From positions 132,565 through 196,564 of the forward strand of contig JACTAT010000040.1 of assembly GCA_014526335.1 (NCBI GenBank): DNA of 64,000 bases, given 5' to 3'. Positions 49,420 through 61,739 of this stretch are shown in pieces (position 1 is the first letter of the stretch; every line of letters starts with the position of its first letter). Both the position numbers and the translations under genes were made by a program. This DNA comes from Chrysaora quinquecirrha. Its lineage: Eukaryota; Cnidaria; Scyphozoa; Semaeostomeae; Pelagiidae. The notes beneath the pieces were generated by a model that worked only from the letters and a program-made list of their open reading frames with translations, made no database searches and had not been told where the DNA came from.

Positions 49420-52324
49420 ACTTAAAGGTGTGATAGGAAATTGGAATGCCTCTTTTATAAAACTGCTTTGCTACCAATAAACCAGAAAGCCTCTCAATCC
49501 TCTTTCAGTACTGCAATTGCCTTGGGTGGTGTTATAACTTTCTGCAGTCCAGTCAGCAGTTTCAGTTTTTAATTGGATCGAAAAAGTTGTTCTTCTCTGT
49601 TACTAAACGCTCATTAACAAATTCTCTATACTTCGTAGGTTCCGATATTTGCAACATTTGCGACTTGCAGAAGGTCATTAACTATCGCTTTGTCAATTTC
49701 CACACCAGTGCTTACAACCCCCGTACATTTCCTTGAAAGACATGAGCAGGCGTATTCTGGTAAGAGTCAAGAAATGTATTTAGGAACACGGACACCCATA
49801 CCCATATCTATAAGGGGGATGAAACAAAAAAATTCAGCTTCCATTCAGCTGGATCGATCCTCCCTCAAACAAGGTATTATGCGGGAACATTTGCAATCTT
49901 AGATCAGGAGAAAATGTCTTTTTCATGTGCTTCCGCAGTTGCAACTAACAGACTATAGGTGGGTGCTTGATGAGGTAACCAAGCAACTTTGGTTTGAAGG
50001 GAATCAACCTCAACCACCACCTTTAAAGCGACCAAATGAAAGAAGTGCCGCAAAGGGAAGAAATGCGATTCTGTTTTCATAGAAGCATAATACGATACAG
50101 TAAAAACCCGCATATAAGAATCTTCCTCGAATAAGAACCTACAGCCTGAAATGTCCATTTTTTTCTCCTTTACTTAAGCAGCTTTTCACCCTTAATTCCA
50201 AAAAGGTTCTTATTTACAGAATATTTTTCTGAATCTAAAAAAGCAATCTGGTGGGTATTGGATTTAATAGGTGCTTCTTATGTAAGCAACAACCTCTGCC
50301 AAATAATAAAATGTGTCTAAATTTTCAACCTCAAACAGGAGAGCTGCGGCTGCCAAGCGCCCCTTCTCGCTTTTGTCCCTATAATAAACAATGATCAATT
50401 TTTGTACAATAAAACTTGTGAAAACTTAAAGAAACTTTAATATTAAGAACCTTAAATAAGAACCTCTCAGCCTGGTTTCGTAAATTTTATCCTTTAGCTA
50501 AGAACCGAAACAGCCTGGTTTCAAAAAGATATGTTCATAAATGCGGCTTTTTACTGTATTGATCAGAGCAAAGAGAAAGGTGCTCCACCAGCAAAAATAT
50601 CAAACCTAACAGAACCAAGTAACAACCCATTACCACTTCCAGCAAATTATACGATGCTGACCAAGAGTCGGGCAACACTGAGTGGGAAAGAGCAGGCTAT
50701 TCAAGCGATTCCGATTGGGAGAATGCCTTTTCCGCGATAGAAAGCGAAAGATGTGGTTCCGCTTGTGACTATTATTTACCGCAATGGACTCTTCGCTTAT
50801 TTTCTCTTGAAATTTAAATTTTTATAAAAAAAACTTACAGAAAATTTTTATGATCACATAAACAGTTGCACCTTAATTAGACATGACTGCAGAGTAGAAT
50901 GAATGATTGTCCACTCAGCAAGTCATTTTAACATTGTTTTGTATTACGCGAAGGTGAAATTCGAAAGAAATTCAGTGAAAGTCAATTACCTAGAATTCGG
51001 CGGTGACGTCATCAGCCACCTTTGCATGCATAAACAATGATAACGAAAGTAGTTATATCTCTGTTTCAAAAATTTTGATTAGGGCACACGATAAGGAAAA
51101 TATGTGAACAATCTTTTTAACTCAAGACTATTCCAGTAGAGCCATCATTGACGATATAGAGAATTTCAGTGCCAGTAATTTTAAACTGATACATAGGAAT
51201 GAAGCACTAAGAATCAGACTACAGACATACAGTAATTTTGCAAATTTTTCCGCGTGAAGCTAATTTTGTGGGGTGAAAAATATCGTCTATTAAGAAACCA
51301 ATTTAAATTATAATCCCAATCACTCGTGGCCTCGATAGCTCGAACTTCATTACTTAGAACTGCCTTTGCATTTCTCTGTCTCCAGTTTTTTGTACATAAA
51401 TTTTTAGATGAGGGCACAAGCCCAAAAAATAATTATGAATGTGAAATTTTCCTGAAATTTGTAATGGAAAATTGCCATAGCCAAGTTTTGAGTAGCACAA
51501 ACATAACAAATACTCTTAAGCGCCTAATTGCTGGAGGGTTTGGCATAGGCGAGGGTTGGAACTCCAGCCAGGATCTAATTGATGGGTGTCTATTTAAACG
51601 GGAGAGGGTCGGAATTTGTTTAAGAACAAAGTTTATTTATTAGAAAACTGCAGAAATGTAATGCGACTGGCCCTATAATACTTAGGCTAAGCCAATCCAT
51701 AGCGTTAACCAACAAATATAGTGTAGAGGCGAAATTTCATACATAATAAGCGATTGCCCTTTCTCTCAGTTCGAAAGGTTTTGAACTGATGATAAAGATT
51801 ATCACGAACATGTTTGTATTCGTAAATTGTGAGCACTGACGAAAAGCTTTGCTAGAGAGAGTCTGATCTTGTTGTCAAATAACTGGTCAAGATATGGCTT
51901 TAGCTTGAAAGGCGATTTAAACGGAGCGTATAGTTAAAATGTTAAAGTTTGTAGCTAGGTTGTATCTGTTCTGCAGTTTTTGGGTTTTACCCCCGAGCAC
52001 CTCCAGCAGCATCAGTGACATTATAAAAAGTGAATTTCTGCGTTACTTTCTTTCGCATTAACTTCTCCGTAAAGAGTAAAATATGAAAATGTTAGATTTA
52101 TATCTTTCATTAATTCAGATCGGGTAGCTTAACTATTAATAACAAATCGATTACAACTACTTTCCAATACCAATACAAGTATTGCAATCAATAGATTAAC
52201 TTCACTTTTAGTTTATTTGGATTCGAACTTATATTGACTTCGATGTATCGGTTTTGGAAGTTGATTTGCTATTTGATCTGAACTCGAATAATCATAGACT
52301 ATCATTGCGACATCCTTGTTTGAC
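49420..52324. other. Non-coding stretch with one delimited MITE
   Basis: No supported gene. 50098-50556 is a mariner-type MITE (see separate entry). 51520-51750 resembles part of the long-TIR family near 62370-62470. A TGACGTCA palindrome lies at 51004. Confidence 0.5.
50098..50556. mobile_element. Mariner-type MITE with CAGTAAAAA ends
   Basis: The left end CAGTAAAAACCCGCATATAA and right end (reverse complement CAGTAAAAAGCCGCATTTAT) are inverted copies flanked by TA on both sides (50096-50097 and 50557-50558). Internal AAGAACC motifs repeat near both ends. It has no transposase, so it is non-autonomous. Confidence 0.85.
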
Positions 52325-53245
52325 ATTGTTAGTCAGGCAGTATCTGAACAACACAGTCCTGGCCAAAATCATAAACGTTGATAGCCTCGAAGTTGAAGGA
52401 AGTTAAAATCTCATCTCGACATCTTTGCTTAACCGTGTTAAACAGGCAGTATCTGTCGAACTCAGTCCTGGCCATAATCATAAAACTTAATAGCCTTGAA
52501 GTTGAACGGTGTTAATGTCTCATCTCGACATCTTTGCTCAACTGTTTTAGACATAGCAGTTGAAGATAGCCTGAAGTTGAACGGTGTTAATGTCTCATAA
52601 CGACATCTTTGCTTAACTGTTTTAGACAGGTATCTGTCGAATTCAGTCCTGGCCATAATCACAATCATTGATAGCCTTGAAGATGAAAGAAGTTAATATC
52701 TCATAACGACCTCGTTGCTTACCGTTTTAGACAGGTATTTGTCGAACTCAGTCCTGGCCATAATCATAAACATTGATAGCCTAGAAGTTGAATGGCGTTG
52801 ATATCTCATAACGACCTCGTTGCTTAACCGTGTTAGACAGGTATTTGTAGAACTCAGTCCTGGCCATAATCATAAACATTGATAGCCTAGAAGTTGAATG
52901 GCGTTAATATCTCATAACGACCTCGTTGCTTAACCGTGTTAGACAGGTATTTGTAGAACTCAGTCCTGGCCATATTCACAATCATTGATAGCCTTGAAGA
53001 TGAAAGAAGTTAATATCTCATAACGACATCCTTGCTTAACAGTGTTAGACAGGTATCTGTCGAACTCAATCCTGGCCATAATCATAAACATTGATAGCCT
53101 TGAAGATGAAAGAAGTTAATATCTCATAACGACATCCTTGCTTAACAGTGTTAGACAGGAGTATCTGTCGAACTCAGTCCTGGCCATAATAAAAAATTAA
53201 TAGCTTTGAAGTTGAACGGTGTAAATGTCTCATCTCAACATCCAA
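52325..53245. repeat. Tandem repeat of about 106 bp, eight copies
   Basis: CCTGGCCA recurs at about 52358, 52467, 52648, 52753, 52859, 52965, 53071 and 53179. Units include TGTTAGACAGG, TATCTGTCGAACTCAGTCC and ATTGATAGCCT. The third interval is longer (181 bp) because of a partial extra unit. Confidence 0.9.
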
Positions 53246-53699
53246 CAGCATCGTTTTCGACATGATCATCTTCGTTATCGTCGTCGTCGAGCATCATCAT
53301 CAACAAATGACAGTGTAAGCATTTTGTAACAATGCTTTTGCTTATTAAATCATGCTGGACCCCACGAATTCTTTTTGTGATGCTTGCCATGACACTGTGT
53401 ACACGACATATGAACATAAATTCCACTGTTATAATGCTGGTCGAGATAAAACAATGCATATTTAGTAAAAACCATTCTGGCCTATTTGTTCCATTTTTCA
53501 CAAAACGGAATAAAGGAATACCACGAGGAACAGGGGAACGCATTATTTGTTCATTTGTTAGTTGAACTTTGGAACTTGTCATCGTTGATAAGTGTTCTCC
53601 TTTTTGGGAATAAAGGACCATCGAATTCCTTAGTGCCCCTGTTCTTTAGTTCCTATGTTCCAGAATTCCCAGATTAAGTAAATGATGTGATAGATGCTT

Positions 53700-54075
53700 T
53701 ACTATGACGGCAACAGCTATTGTTACATATGTTCCCTTACATCAACAGTATTTTTTTAAATAAAAAGATAACAATGTAGATAAAGATAACAACAGCAGCT
53801 ATTGTTACATCATTGCCTTTACATCAACAGTATTTTTTTAAATGAAAAGATAACAATGTAGATAATAGAGATAACAACAACAGCTATTGTTGCATCATTG
53901 CCTTTACATCAACAGTATTTTTTTAAATAAAAAGATAACAATGTAGATAATAGAGATAACAACAGCAGCTATTGTTACATCATTGCCTTTACATCAACAG
54001 TATTTTTTTAAATAAAAAGATAACAAAGTAGATAATAGAGATAACAACAGCATCTATTGGTACATCATATCCTTT
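53700..54075. repeat. Tandem repeat of about 85 bp, four to five copies
   Basis: ACATCAACAGTATTTTTTT recurs at about 53739, 53821, 53906 and 53991, with a diverged fifth copy. Units include AACAGCTATTGTTACATCA and AAAAGATAACAATGTAGAT. Confidence 0.9.
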
Positions 54076-54439
54076 CAATCATTAGTATTTTAATTATTCT
54101 AGTCCTTGTTGATGTTGTTGTTGATTTTGCATACATGTGAACATTAATGACCTTATATGGCACACTATGGAACATGAACGAGACGAACGGATATGAAATT
54201 CATTAACCATATTTAGGTAAAAACACTTCTTGACAGTTTTTTCAATAGAATATTTGCACGAAGCAAGACCTGCACAAATTCACCTTAGATTTCCCATGAG
54301 AATTTTTGTGATTTATATATGCTGGCTTATTGAGTGTATCAATCAGTTGGGACTTTATGTCCAAATGGAACGGTGGAAGAGCTTTCCTGAAGCTGCTAGC
54401 ATACGGGAAGGCTACATCTGACACCAAACCACGATGGCA

Positions 54440-56640
54440 TAAACAAATGTCCTGTTGCAGAATGCAGACATGAAGGATTTCGCAGTCAAAGAGGATGCAG
54501 AAAACAGATCACTAATTCGCATACTTGGTACTACTACTTTGACAACTATCCTGAAGATATATTGGATGGCAAAGAAAAATCCGCGCAAGAAGACCCCGAA
54601 AAGACAATGAAAGGTAACGACTTATCTTGTAATACGCGGGAAGTTATACAAGGTTATACAACCCCCTTAGGTAAATAATTTCTGAATAAATTTTCTCAAG
54701 GAGGAATTTTATCAAATTTATACCAGGTAATATTCAAGTCAAGTGCGCTATCGTGTAGAAATATGTTGGTGATAAGAGCTTCCATCTCGGCGCAATGGGA
54801 CATAAAATTCATGATGTCCAAAAACCAGCTGTTTGTATTCCATCACTGCGTACTGTACTGCAATCGTGCGTGAAGGAGAATCATTATCCCAGAGTAAAAT
54901 TGTCACTACCATTAATGTATGGTCAGTCATATTAGAGAAGTGTTTGAGCAGGATTGAGGACATTTTGAATATCATTTGACTGAAAGAATGAGTTATTGAT
55001 TTTTCTATTTTGTTGCGTAAGGATTACGTATGGGTGTAAAGTTGCATATTTTGTTACAGTACGTTTTTGGATTGTAAAGTTTTAAAGTCAGTTTATTCAG
55101 AGATACTAACCCATATCATCATGATATTTACATGATATATCTCACTTGAGTTGAATATCATGTAGTATTAATCTCATGAAATTCCAACTTAAGAATAAAT
55201 TATTTATAAATTATTTAGTTAGGGGGTCCCTTTTTTGGGCCACCCTGTATTTGCAGAGAAGTTCAAAGAAGGGATGTGTAGTGCAACTGGTGGCGGGGCA
55301 CGATATCACACACAAATCAGATATGTTCAAGGGCAATAAAATTCGTATGCTTTTCAAGTGAAGACACATCAGTCGACATATCAACTGATGATCGTATTGA
55401 TTACTATCTTGGATCTATCGAACATATAATCAATTTCATACAGCACTTAGACCAGGAGAAGTCAATTGGCTAGGCTGGTAACGTAAGCTATATCAGTGCA
55501 ATGATGGAATTAATCGAGTACAGAAAATTCAAAGGTGTATCTTTTGGTATCTTGAACAACTTCAGCGTGGCGGAGATATTCTTGAAAAGAGCAAAGAAAT
55601 TCATAGCACGTAAAATGCGTGTACAGTGGAGTGAGCAATTAGACGTGGACACGTTAGAACGTAAAGGTCATTGGGCATCTATGCAGGATTTGCAGAAAGT
55701 CATACGATTTCACATGAAACGTTACAAGAAGATACTGGATTTGTGCAAGAGTGATGGTGGTTCAACTGTTACACCGGCAGACTTGACTTTTGCAACACGA
55801 TTTATTACAACATTTCTATTTCTTCGTGTTAAAGGTACACGACCAATGACGTATCAGTTTTTATCAATGGAAATGCTTCGACACGCAAAGAAGAACGGTG
55901 GATTCATAGATCAAAGGAAATTCAAAACTGCAGAAAAGTATGGTTTTGATTCACTTGTTATAGACGATGCATGCATGCAGTTTATTGATTCTTATTCAAA
56001 ACATGTAAGGCCATTGTTGAATCCAAAATGTAGCTTTCTTTTGGTAAATCGTAATGGATCACAATGCACAAGAATTCACAATGCAATGGGCATGATGGTT
56101 TACGAAGCTATTGGCAAGTACATACATTCCACGAGATATAGACAGATAATAGAGACAGAAAGTGCAGATAAACCGACTACTGAAGAAAGGGACATGATTT
56201 CACATGATCAAAAGCATACGTCTAATGTTGTAAGAATACATTATCAAAAGAAAAGATCAAGGACAGTGGCTGAGAAAGGAAATGAATGAATTAAAAAGCT
56301 CAGAGGATATGATGGCATACAAATGGACAATACTTTGCACGATTTCTTAGCAAATGCAGCACCTGAATCATCTGACAATGTTAATTGCAATGAAACAGAT
56401 TCAACCTATATCAGCTTGCAACACAATTGTTAACGACAAGCGTCTCTTGGTATTTAGTGCTTTAGAGATGCGCAGTTGGTTGAAGGAATAAAGAAACATG
56501 GATATGGTAAATGGTCAGCATTGTTGAAAGATAAACAATTGAAATTCGCTTCCGGCAGAACAACAAATGCATTGTTAAGAAGAGCAAGAACAAGCAAGTT
56601 CCAACAACTATACGAAAGAACATGTGAACAGGCATTGTTT
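54440..56640 (+). pseudogene. Decayed Crypton-like tyrosine-recombinase element
   Basis: Three domains occur in order. Near 54447-54620 a zinc-finger-like segment reads CPVAECRHEGFRSQRGCRKQ, then WYYYFDNYPED. From about 55370 to 56289 comes a tyrosine recombinase: an alpha-helical N-terminal part (MELIEYRKFKGVSF), then a C-terminal part with an HxxR motif (IHSTRYRQII), a second His (DQKHTS) and a candidate nucleophile Tyr (IHYQKK). Near 56470-56640, in another frame, a Myb/SANT-like segment reads LVEGIKKHGYGKWSALLKD and then SGRTTNALLRRA. A TAG stop near 55470, a frameshift near 55365 and stops before the Myb part break it. Cryptons move by YR-mediated integration and lack RT. Assignment rests on motif spacing and remembered family resemblance. 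Confidence 0.65.
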
Positions 56641-56765
56641 TAACGTAGCAAATAATAATTCGAAATATAATTTTATCTTAGGGCATCTTGTTCTGTGTCA
56701 ACTCAATATGTGTCTTTGTATCCATCTATTCTACTGCATACCCTTTTTGTTACTTCATGTATACA

Positions 56766-57167
56766 CTGCATGTGCCTTAAAACTTTGGGCTTCTGTTGGG
56801 CTTCGTTTGGGCTTCAATCTCATTTGGATGCACATATAAAAGGTATTGCTGGGCTTTATGCCTCGGTTTCATGCTCTAGCCTTTCTATAAAAATGTATAG
56901 AAATGTGGGCTTTGGGCTTCTTCTCAGAAAAGTTTTTTTGTTATCCTATTGTAATGACAACGAGACATGAACCCAAATGTTTTTCTCATAATGAGGATAG
57001 AAGCCCAAATGAAAACTTTTCTAAAATGAAGCCCAAAGCCCAAAATTTTATACACTTCTATAGAAAATCTAGAGCTTGAAACCGAGGGATAAAGCCCAGA
57101 TATACCTTTTATGCATGCATCTAAATGAGACTGAAGCCCAAACGAAGCCCAAATGAAGTCCATGCAG
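56766..57167. mobile_element. Foldback MITE with about 150-bp inverted arms
   Basis: The ends are CTGCATG and CATGCAG. The arms are built from TGGGCTTCGTTTGGGCTTCA-type sequence and, further in, CTCGGTTTCATGCTCTAG and AAAAGTTTT. It is non-coding and lies between the Crypton-like element and the Rep fossil. Part of its right half recurs at 60674-60830. Confidence 0.85.
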
Positions 57168-57300
57168 TTAAGGTAGACATTTTCAATGACATGTTAAGTT
57201 TATCATCTAACATTTAAACAACAACCACAATAACAGTAATGACAACAACAACAGCAACATCGTTTTTTTCCATTAAAAACACAAAAATATAATACATTGT

Positions 57301-58005
57301 TTATAATTCATCAAAGTCGGCAGCTCTCCAGTCTTCAACTTTATAATATATTCCTTGGTCAGTAACATCGTCGCTGCGGCTGAGGATAACAAGTTCGTGA
57401 AAACTTTTGGCCAATGGCCTTCTGTTCATGAAACAGACGACAATAGGAATTGTAAAGGTTTTAGTCTTACTTGAATATTTATTGCTGAAAATGACTCCGT
57501 TCTTGATGGCCTCTATAGTAGAATGGTTGATTCGTAATTCAAGTTTTTCAAATTTTTCGTGCAGTTTTTTTTTCGCCAATTCCTCGCGGTCCCGCTTAAT
57601 ACTTGCGTCAATCTTTCGATAATTCGAAAGCCACGCCTCGCCATACTCTTCCAGCATTGCTTCCTCTGTCGCTCCTTGCTGCCTTCGTTCTCTCATTTCA
57701 ATTATGACCGATGCATGATTAATTTCACCAGTCTCGTTACCTTGATCGACTGCTGTTGATAGTCTCGAATCTGTTCCAATTTCAAAGTAGTTCATATCCC
57801 TTATGCAGTAATGGCGACTTTGGTTGAATGATTTCTTTGCGATTTCGATGGTCAATCTTTCGTCTCGGTGTTCTACGCTTAAGATATTCTCAACCTGATG
57901 TTTTCTTTTCTGACATGAAAATGTTATGAAGCCATTCAACCATAGATCTTATGCAATCTGTTCTCTTCTTTACCAACAACAAGATATTGGAAACTGTCTT
58001 TACAG
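57301..58005 (-). pseudogene. Endogenous CRESS-DNA virus-like Rep fossil, main part
   Basis: Known role of the family: HUH-endonuclease/helicase that starts rolling-circle replication of circular single-stranded DNA viruses. Read on the minus strand from 58005: QYLVVGKE (strand after motif I), a degraded motif II region, a frame break near 57935, then NGFITF, the motif III region HYCIRD with the catalytic Tyr retained, and FEIG. After this come the linker GATEEAMLEEYGEAWLSNYR and a helicase-end segment FSNKYSSK with FMNRRP, where the family has its motif C. The Walker A and Walker B segments expected between LELR (near 57540) and the helicase end are missing, so the ATPase core was deleted. 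It ends in a stop at 57301. Two breaks and the deletion show it is inactive. A Rep-carrying mobile element is an alternative origin. Confidence 0.7.
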
Positions 58006-58428
58006 AGGGTACTTCGGGGGGGTCCCAATACCGCAATACCGCGCGAAAAAATCGCCGAATCCCGAATACCGAACGAAAAAGTTGCAAAATACTGCAAATT
58101 CCTGAAAACTAAAAATATCAGTATTGTTTATGCGATTATGACACAGACCATGAGTGTATAAGAACTTGAGTCCATCTGAAACGCACTTGTCCCATTTCTC
58201 CTGTCACGGCCGGGGTCGAGGTCTCGATTAGTTAACTTACTACTGAGATCCTAGCGACTGGCGCTAAAACATCAATTCACCTTCACCTTCATCTTTCGTG
58301 ATTCCGCAGACACAATTCCTTATTGGCTGTTCAGAGTTAGAATAAAAGTCGGTTCAAACCGAATCATGTTCCCATTGTATCCACCGGCAACGCTTCATAG
58401 AGGTAGCCCAGTTGCTAAAAAATGACGC

Positions 58429-59072
58429 TCATTCTTGCATTTTGGAAATAATTCTTATTGAATTAGCTTGGGGATCGCAAACGTAAACAACACTGCCAAA
58501 TTCAAGGACTAGTGACATTTTCTTCCTGGCTTTTTTTATTAAAAAAGAACAACTTCGATCGTCACAAGGCTTGATTTCAGAGACTGGAAACATTTTTTCA
58601 TTTGAAAAAGTGCACCAGAAGAACCAAACAGGGTACATACGAAATACGAAGGGCTCATTCATGTGACTCAAAATCAAGACACATACAATATTTGCATTGC
58701 CCATCGGGTGCCGCCCTTAGGTACTCCAACATCATGGGAAATATAAAGGAATCCATCATTCATGCACAAACTGTAAACATCACTGCAAACAGTCAAAAAC
58801 GGCACTCGCTTCAAGGCATTGAACAGTTTTTTCATATCTTTGTTTGCTGCATAAACGTTGCTGCTGTTTTGACAAACATAGCTACATTGTATGGCCGCGC
58901 CAAACGTTAAAGAGGGGTACTTCCACACAGGTCTTGTCAATTTTGCCTCCGAACAGAAGCATTGAAGTCCGAGAGTCAAAAAAAAGTATCGCATGCGCGA
59001 CAAAGCTTTTCCCACAATTGCCTGAATAACTTGAAGAAATTCTGTGAGTATAAAGACGGTGTTGACTAACAA
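58429..59072 (-). pseudogene. Possible beta-propeller (NHL/YncE-like) gene fragment
   Basis: Minus-strand segments read FLTVCSDVYSLCMNDGFLYI then SHDVGV, and in a second frame LVLEFGSVVYVCDPQANSIR. These alternate short hydrophobic strands with VYVCD/LYISHD turns, as in NHL or YncE-type propeller repeats. The frame changes near 58690. The identification is tentative. It lies inside the 2.8-kb insertion, so it would be a captured gene piece. Confidence 0.35.
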
Positions 59073-60123
59073 TTGATTCAGTGTGTGAGTCGGAAGCTGG
59101 CGGGATATCCAAGCGTAAGCATATGGTCTGGGGGCCGGATAGTCCCTCCCCCTTGGCTGGCCGGAGATTCACGGGAGAATAGCGATTTCCTGTAATGGGA
59201 ACCACCGTAAGATGCGGCGCCTCAGCCACATTGTCTCGGCATTGTGGATGCAAGTGGGGAGCATTCATCTCCAGCACTGAGCAATGTTTTTGTTTTTCAC
59301 GCCATTTCGATTTACTACAAATAGACTCAATACATACACGAAATGCATGACAGTAACTGCAACAACAGTGCCGCAAACAAACAAATTTACAAAATTCCAA
59401 TTTGTGCAAGAATTTGATGCTGCAACGCAGGCGCTTCGCGCAGCTCCGCAGCAACAAGTTGTCCGCAACAACAATTTGACCCCAGAGATGTTCCTAATAA
59501 CGGGGGTCTGGGGGAATGCTCCCGCAAAAAATTTTTCAAAATACAACCTCGAGATTGGCCTAGATTGGCTTTTCTTGGCAGTTTTCTTTTAAGAGGAGAT
59601 TGTACTAGGGGGCAACTTTATGAAACTAGGTGGGCAATGATAGGGGCTAGGGGGCATTTGCCCCTCTAGCCTTCCTAGTTACTATGTTAAAAGAGGCCTT
59701 GCTGTCTGCATTTGTGTAACTTGTGCAGAAAATTGTAAAGTCGTGCAATCAAAATGTAAAATCGCGCAACAAATTGCAAAGTCGTGCAACCAAAATGAAA
59801 AGTAGTGCAACAAAAATGCTACGTCATGCAGTAAAAACAAAGAATCGTGCAGAAAAATATCACAGATTTCTGTCAAGAAGTCATTTTTTGGCCGGTTTGG
59901 TGCGCCGAAACAATGGTTGAATTTCACAATTCAATACATAAACCTTTGCTATCGTCATTTCGACTTCTTTTCATGTAGCTTTTGGTCTCTGGTAAATTTA
60001 AGTTTCCCTTCAGCTATGGCTTTTTAACTGTTTGTTTAAAGGTTCGTAAAATACTAAATACCGCATTGTAAAACTTCAATACCGCAACACCGCAAGGATT
60101 TTCCGTCAATACCGAAATACCGC

Positions 60124-60654
60124 GTGGTTCAACTGTTACACCGGCAGACTTGACTTTTGCAACACGATTTATTACAACATTTCTATTTCTTCGTGTTAAA
60201 GGTACACGACCAATGACGTATCAGTTTTATCAATGGAAATGCTTCGACACGCAAAGAAGAACGGTGGATTCATAGATCAAAGGAAATTCAAAACTGCAGA
60301 AAAGTATGGTTTTGATTCACTTGTTATAGACGATGCATGCATGCAGTTTATTGATTCTTATTCAAAACATGTAAGGCCATTGTTGAATCCAAAATGTAGC
60401 TTTCTTTTGGTAAATCGTAATGGATCACAATGCACAAGAATTCACAATGCAATGGGCATGATGGTTTACGAAGCTATTGGCAAGTACATACATTCCACGA
60501 GATATAGACAGATAATAGAGACAGAAAGTGCAGATAAACCGACTACTGAAGAAAGGGACATGATTTCACATGATCAAAAGCATACGTCTAATGTTGTAAG
60601 AATACATTATCAAAAGAAAAGATTACTGCGCATATTTTACCCCCGATACCGCAG
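60124..60654 (+). pseudogene. Partial duplicate of the Crypton-like recombinase
   Basis: 60124-60630 is nearly identical to about 55759-56254. One T is lost in the run at about 60228, which shifts the frame, and the copy ends after KKR. The part from the start codon to about codon 87 and the Myb-like region are missing. It is bracketed by ACCGCAATACCGC-like blocks. Confidence 0.9.
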
Positions 60655-60673
60655 TACCGCAAAGCCTTTCCCT

Positions 60674-60830
60674 CAGAAAAGTTTTTTGTTATCCTATTGT
60701 AATGACAACGAGTGAACCCAAATGTTTTTCTCATAATGAGGATAGAAGCCCAAATGAAAACTTTTCTAAAATGAAGCCCAAAGCCCAAAATTTTATACAC
60801 TTCTATAGAAAATCTAGAGCATGAAACCCC
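60674..60830. repeat. Copy of the right half of the 56766-57167 foldback element
   Basis: Starts TCAGAAAAGTTTTTTGTTAT and matches 56923-57083 with a few changes. It forms the right end of the 2.8-kb insertion. Confidence 0.9.
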
Positions 60831-60967
60831 TCTTTACAGGCATTAAGCGTTTCTTGAATGTTCTCTGGATAGTTGTTGTATCGGAAAGTCCAGCATTTTG
60901 CTTTGGGCCCTCTGCGTATCGGAGCATTTTGCCATCTTGTGTCTGCCTTGTCGATGAGAGCTGACTA
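60831..60967 (-). pseudogene. Endogenous CRESS-DNA virus-like Rep fossil, N-terminal part
   Basis: Read on the minus strand, the frame is open from 60964 down to the insertion site and contains RRGPKAKCWTFRYNN, which fits motif I of CRESS Rep proteins (basic start, then W-x-F-T/R-x-N-N). An in-frame TAG (60965-60967) precedes it with no ATG between, so the true start is lost or elsewhere. It was separated from the main part by the insertion at 58006-60830; the 9-bp flanking duplication overlaps the break. Confidence 0.65.
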
Positions 60968-61060
60968 ACTGGTATGGGCTGTGGTATGACGCTGATATTT
61001 ATATGGTTAATGTCATCTCATGAGGATAGGAATGTAGGAACACACATTTACGCTAATGGT

Positions 61061-61140
61061 GGTCATCATCATCATCATCATCATCATCACCATAATCATC
61101 ATCATCACCATCATCATTATCATCACCATCATCATCATCA

Positions 61141-61199
<59 letters not shown>

Positions 61200-61227
61200 T
61201 ATCATCATCATCATCATCATCATCATC

Positions 61228-61291
<64 letters not shown>

Positions 61292-61297
61292 ACATCA
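61061..61297. repeat. (CAT)n microsatellite
   Basis: About 235 bp of CAT repeats with few interruptions. Poly-His, poly-Ser and poly-Met frames here are artefacts. Confidence 0.95.
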
Positions 61298-61739
61298 CAC
61301 TATATAAATCTTCATACGTTCATCTTCGTCAGGCATAAGATAGTTTGTTAGTGACTTCTGGGTAGACTTCTTAGTTTTTCTGGGTAAACTTCTTAATGTG
61401 ATGGCCCATCAAAGCATTTAAAAGGAAGGGAAAACTGAAAAAAACCACAAATAAGACGCCCGAAACGCATTTGAATTACTTTCAGACCATCCATTGATGC
61501 TGTCAAACCATAAGAATCATAGCTACAGCATAACTGTTGCTTGGTTGTACAGAGATCACGAGAAACGCCTTTTCTATATCTGAGGTTAAAGCTGTCTTCA
61601 GAACAGCAGCACTTTCACAAACTATTTATCCATTAAAAATATGCTTTAGCATCACGCTTTATCACAGTAGTAGAGAATGAAAACATAATTATAAGAAAAA
61701 ACATACCGACATAAAGAGGGTCTTTCAACTTTCAAGACA

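Larger units (their letters stand above)
58006..60830. mobile_element. 2825-bp composite insertion splitting the Rep fossil
   Basis: TCTTTACAG is present on both sides (57997-58005 and 60831-60839), and the Rep coding sense continues across it once the insert and one copy are ignored. The insert starts AGGGTACTTCGGGGGGG and ends GCATGAAACCCC; the ends are at best weakly inverted. Inside are ATACCGCAATACCGC-type blocks (58026, 60087-60123, 60645-60665), a minus-strand protein-like stretch (58380-59060), a Crypton copy (60124-60630) and a MITE right-half copy (60674-60830). No transposase is recognised. Confidence 0.7.

Noticed and set aside
58006..60830. The 2.8-kb insert as an intron of the Rep gene
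   Set aside because: It has a flanking 9-bp duplication, no splice consensus at the duplication borders, and it contains transposon copies.
60974..61351. Poly-His/Ser and poly-Met frames
   Set aside because: A (CAT)n microsatellite read in different frames.
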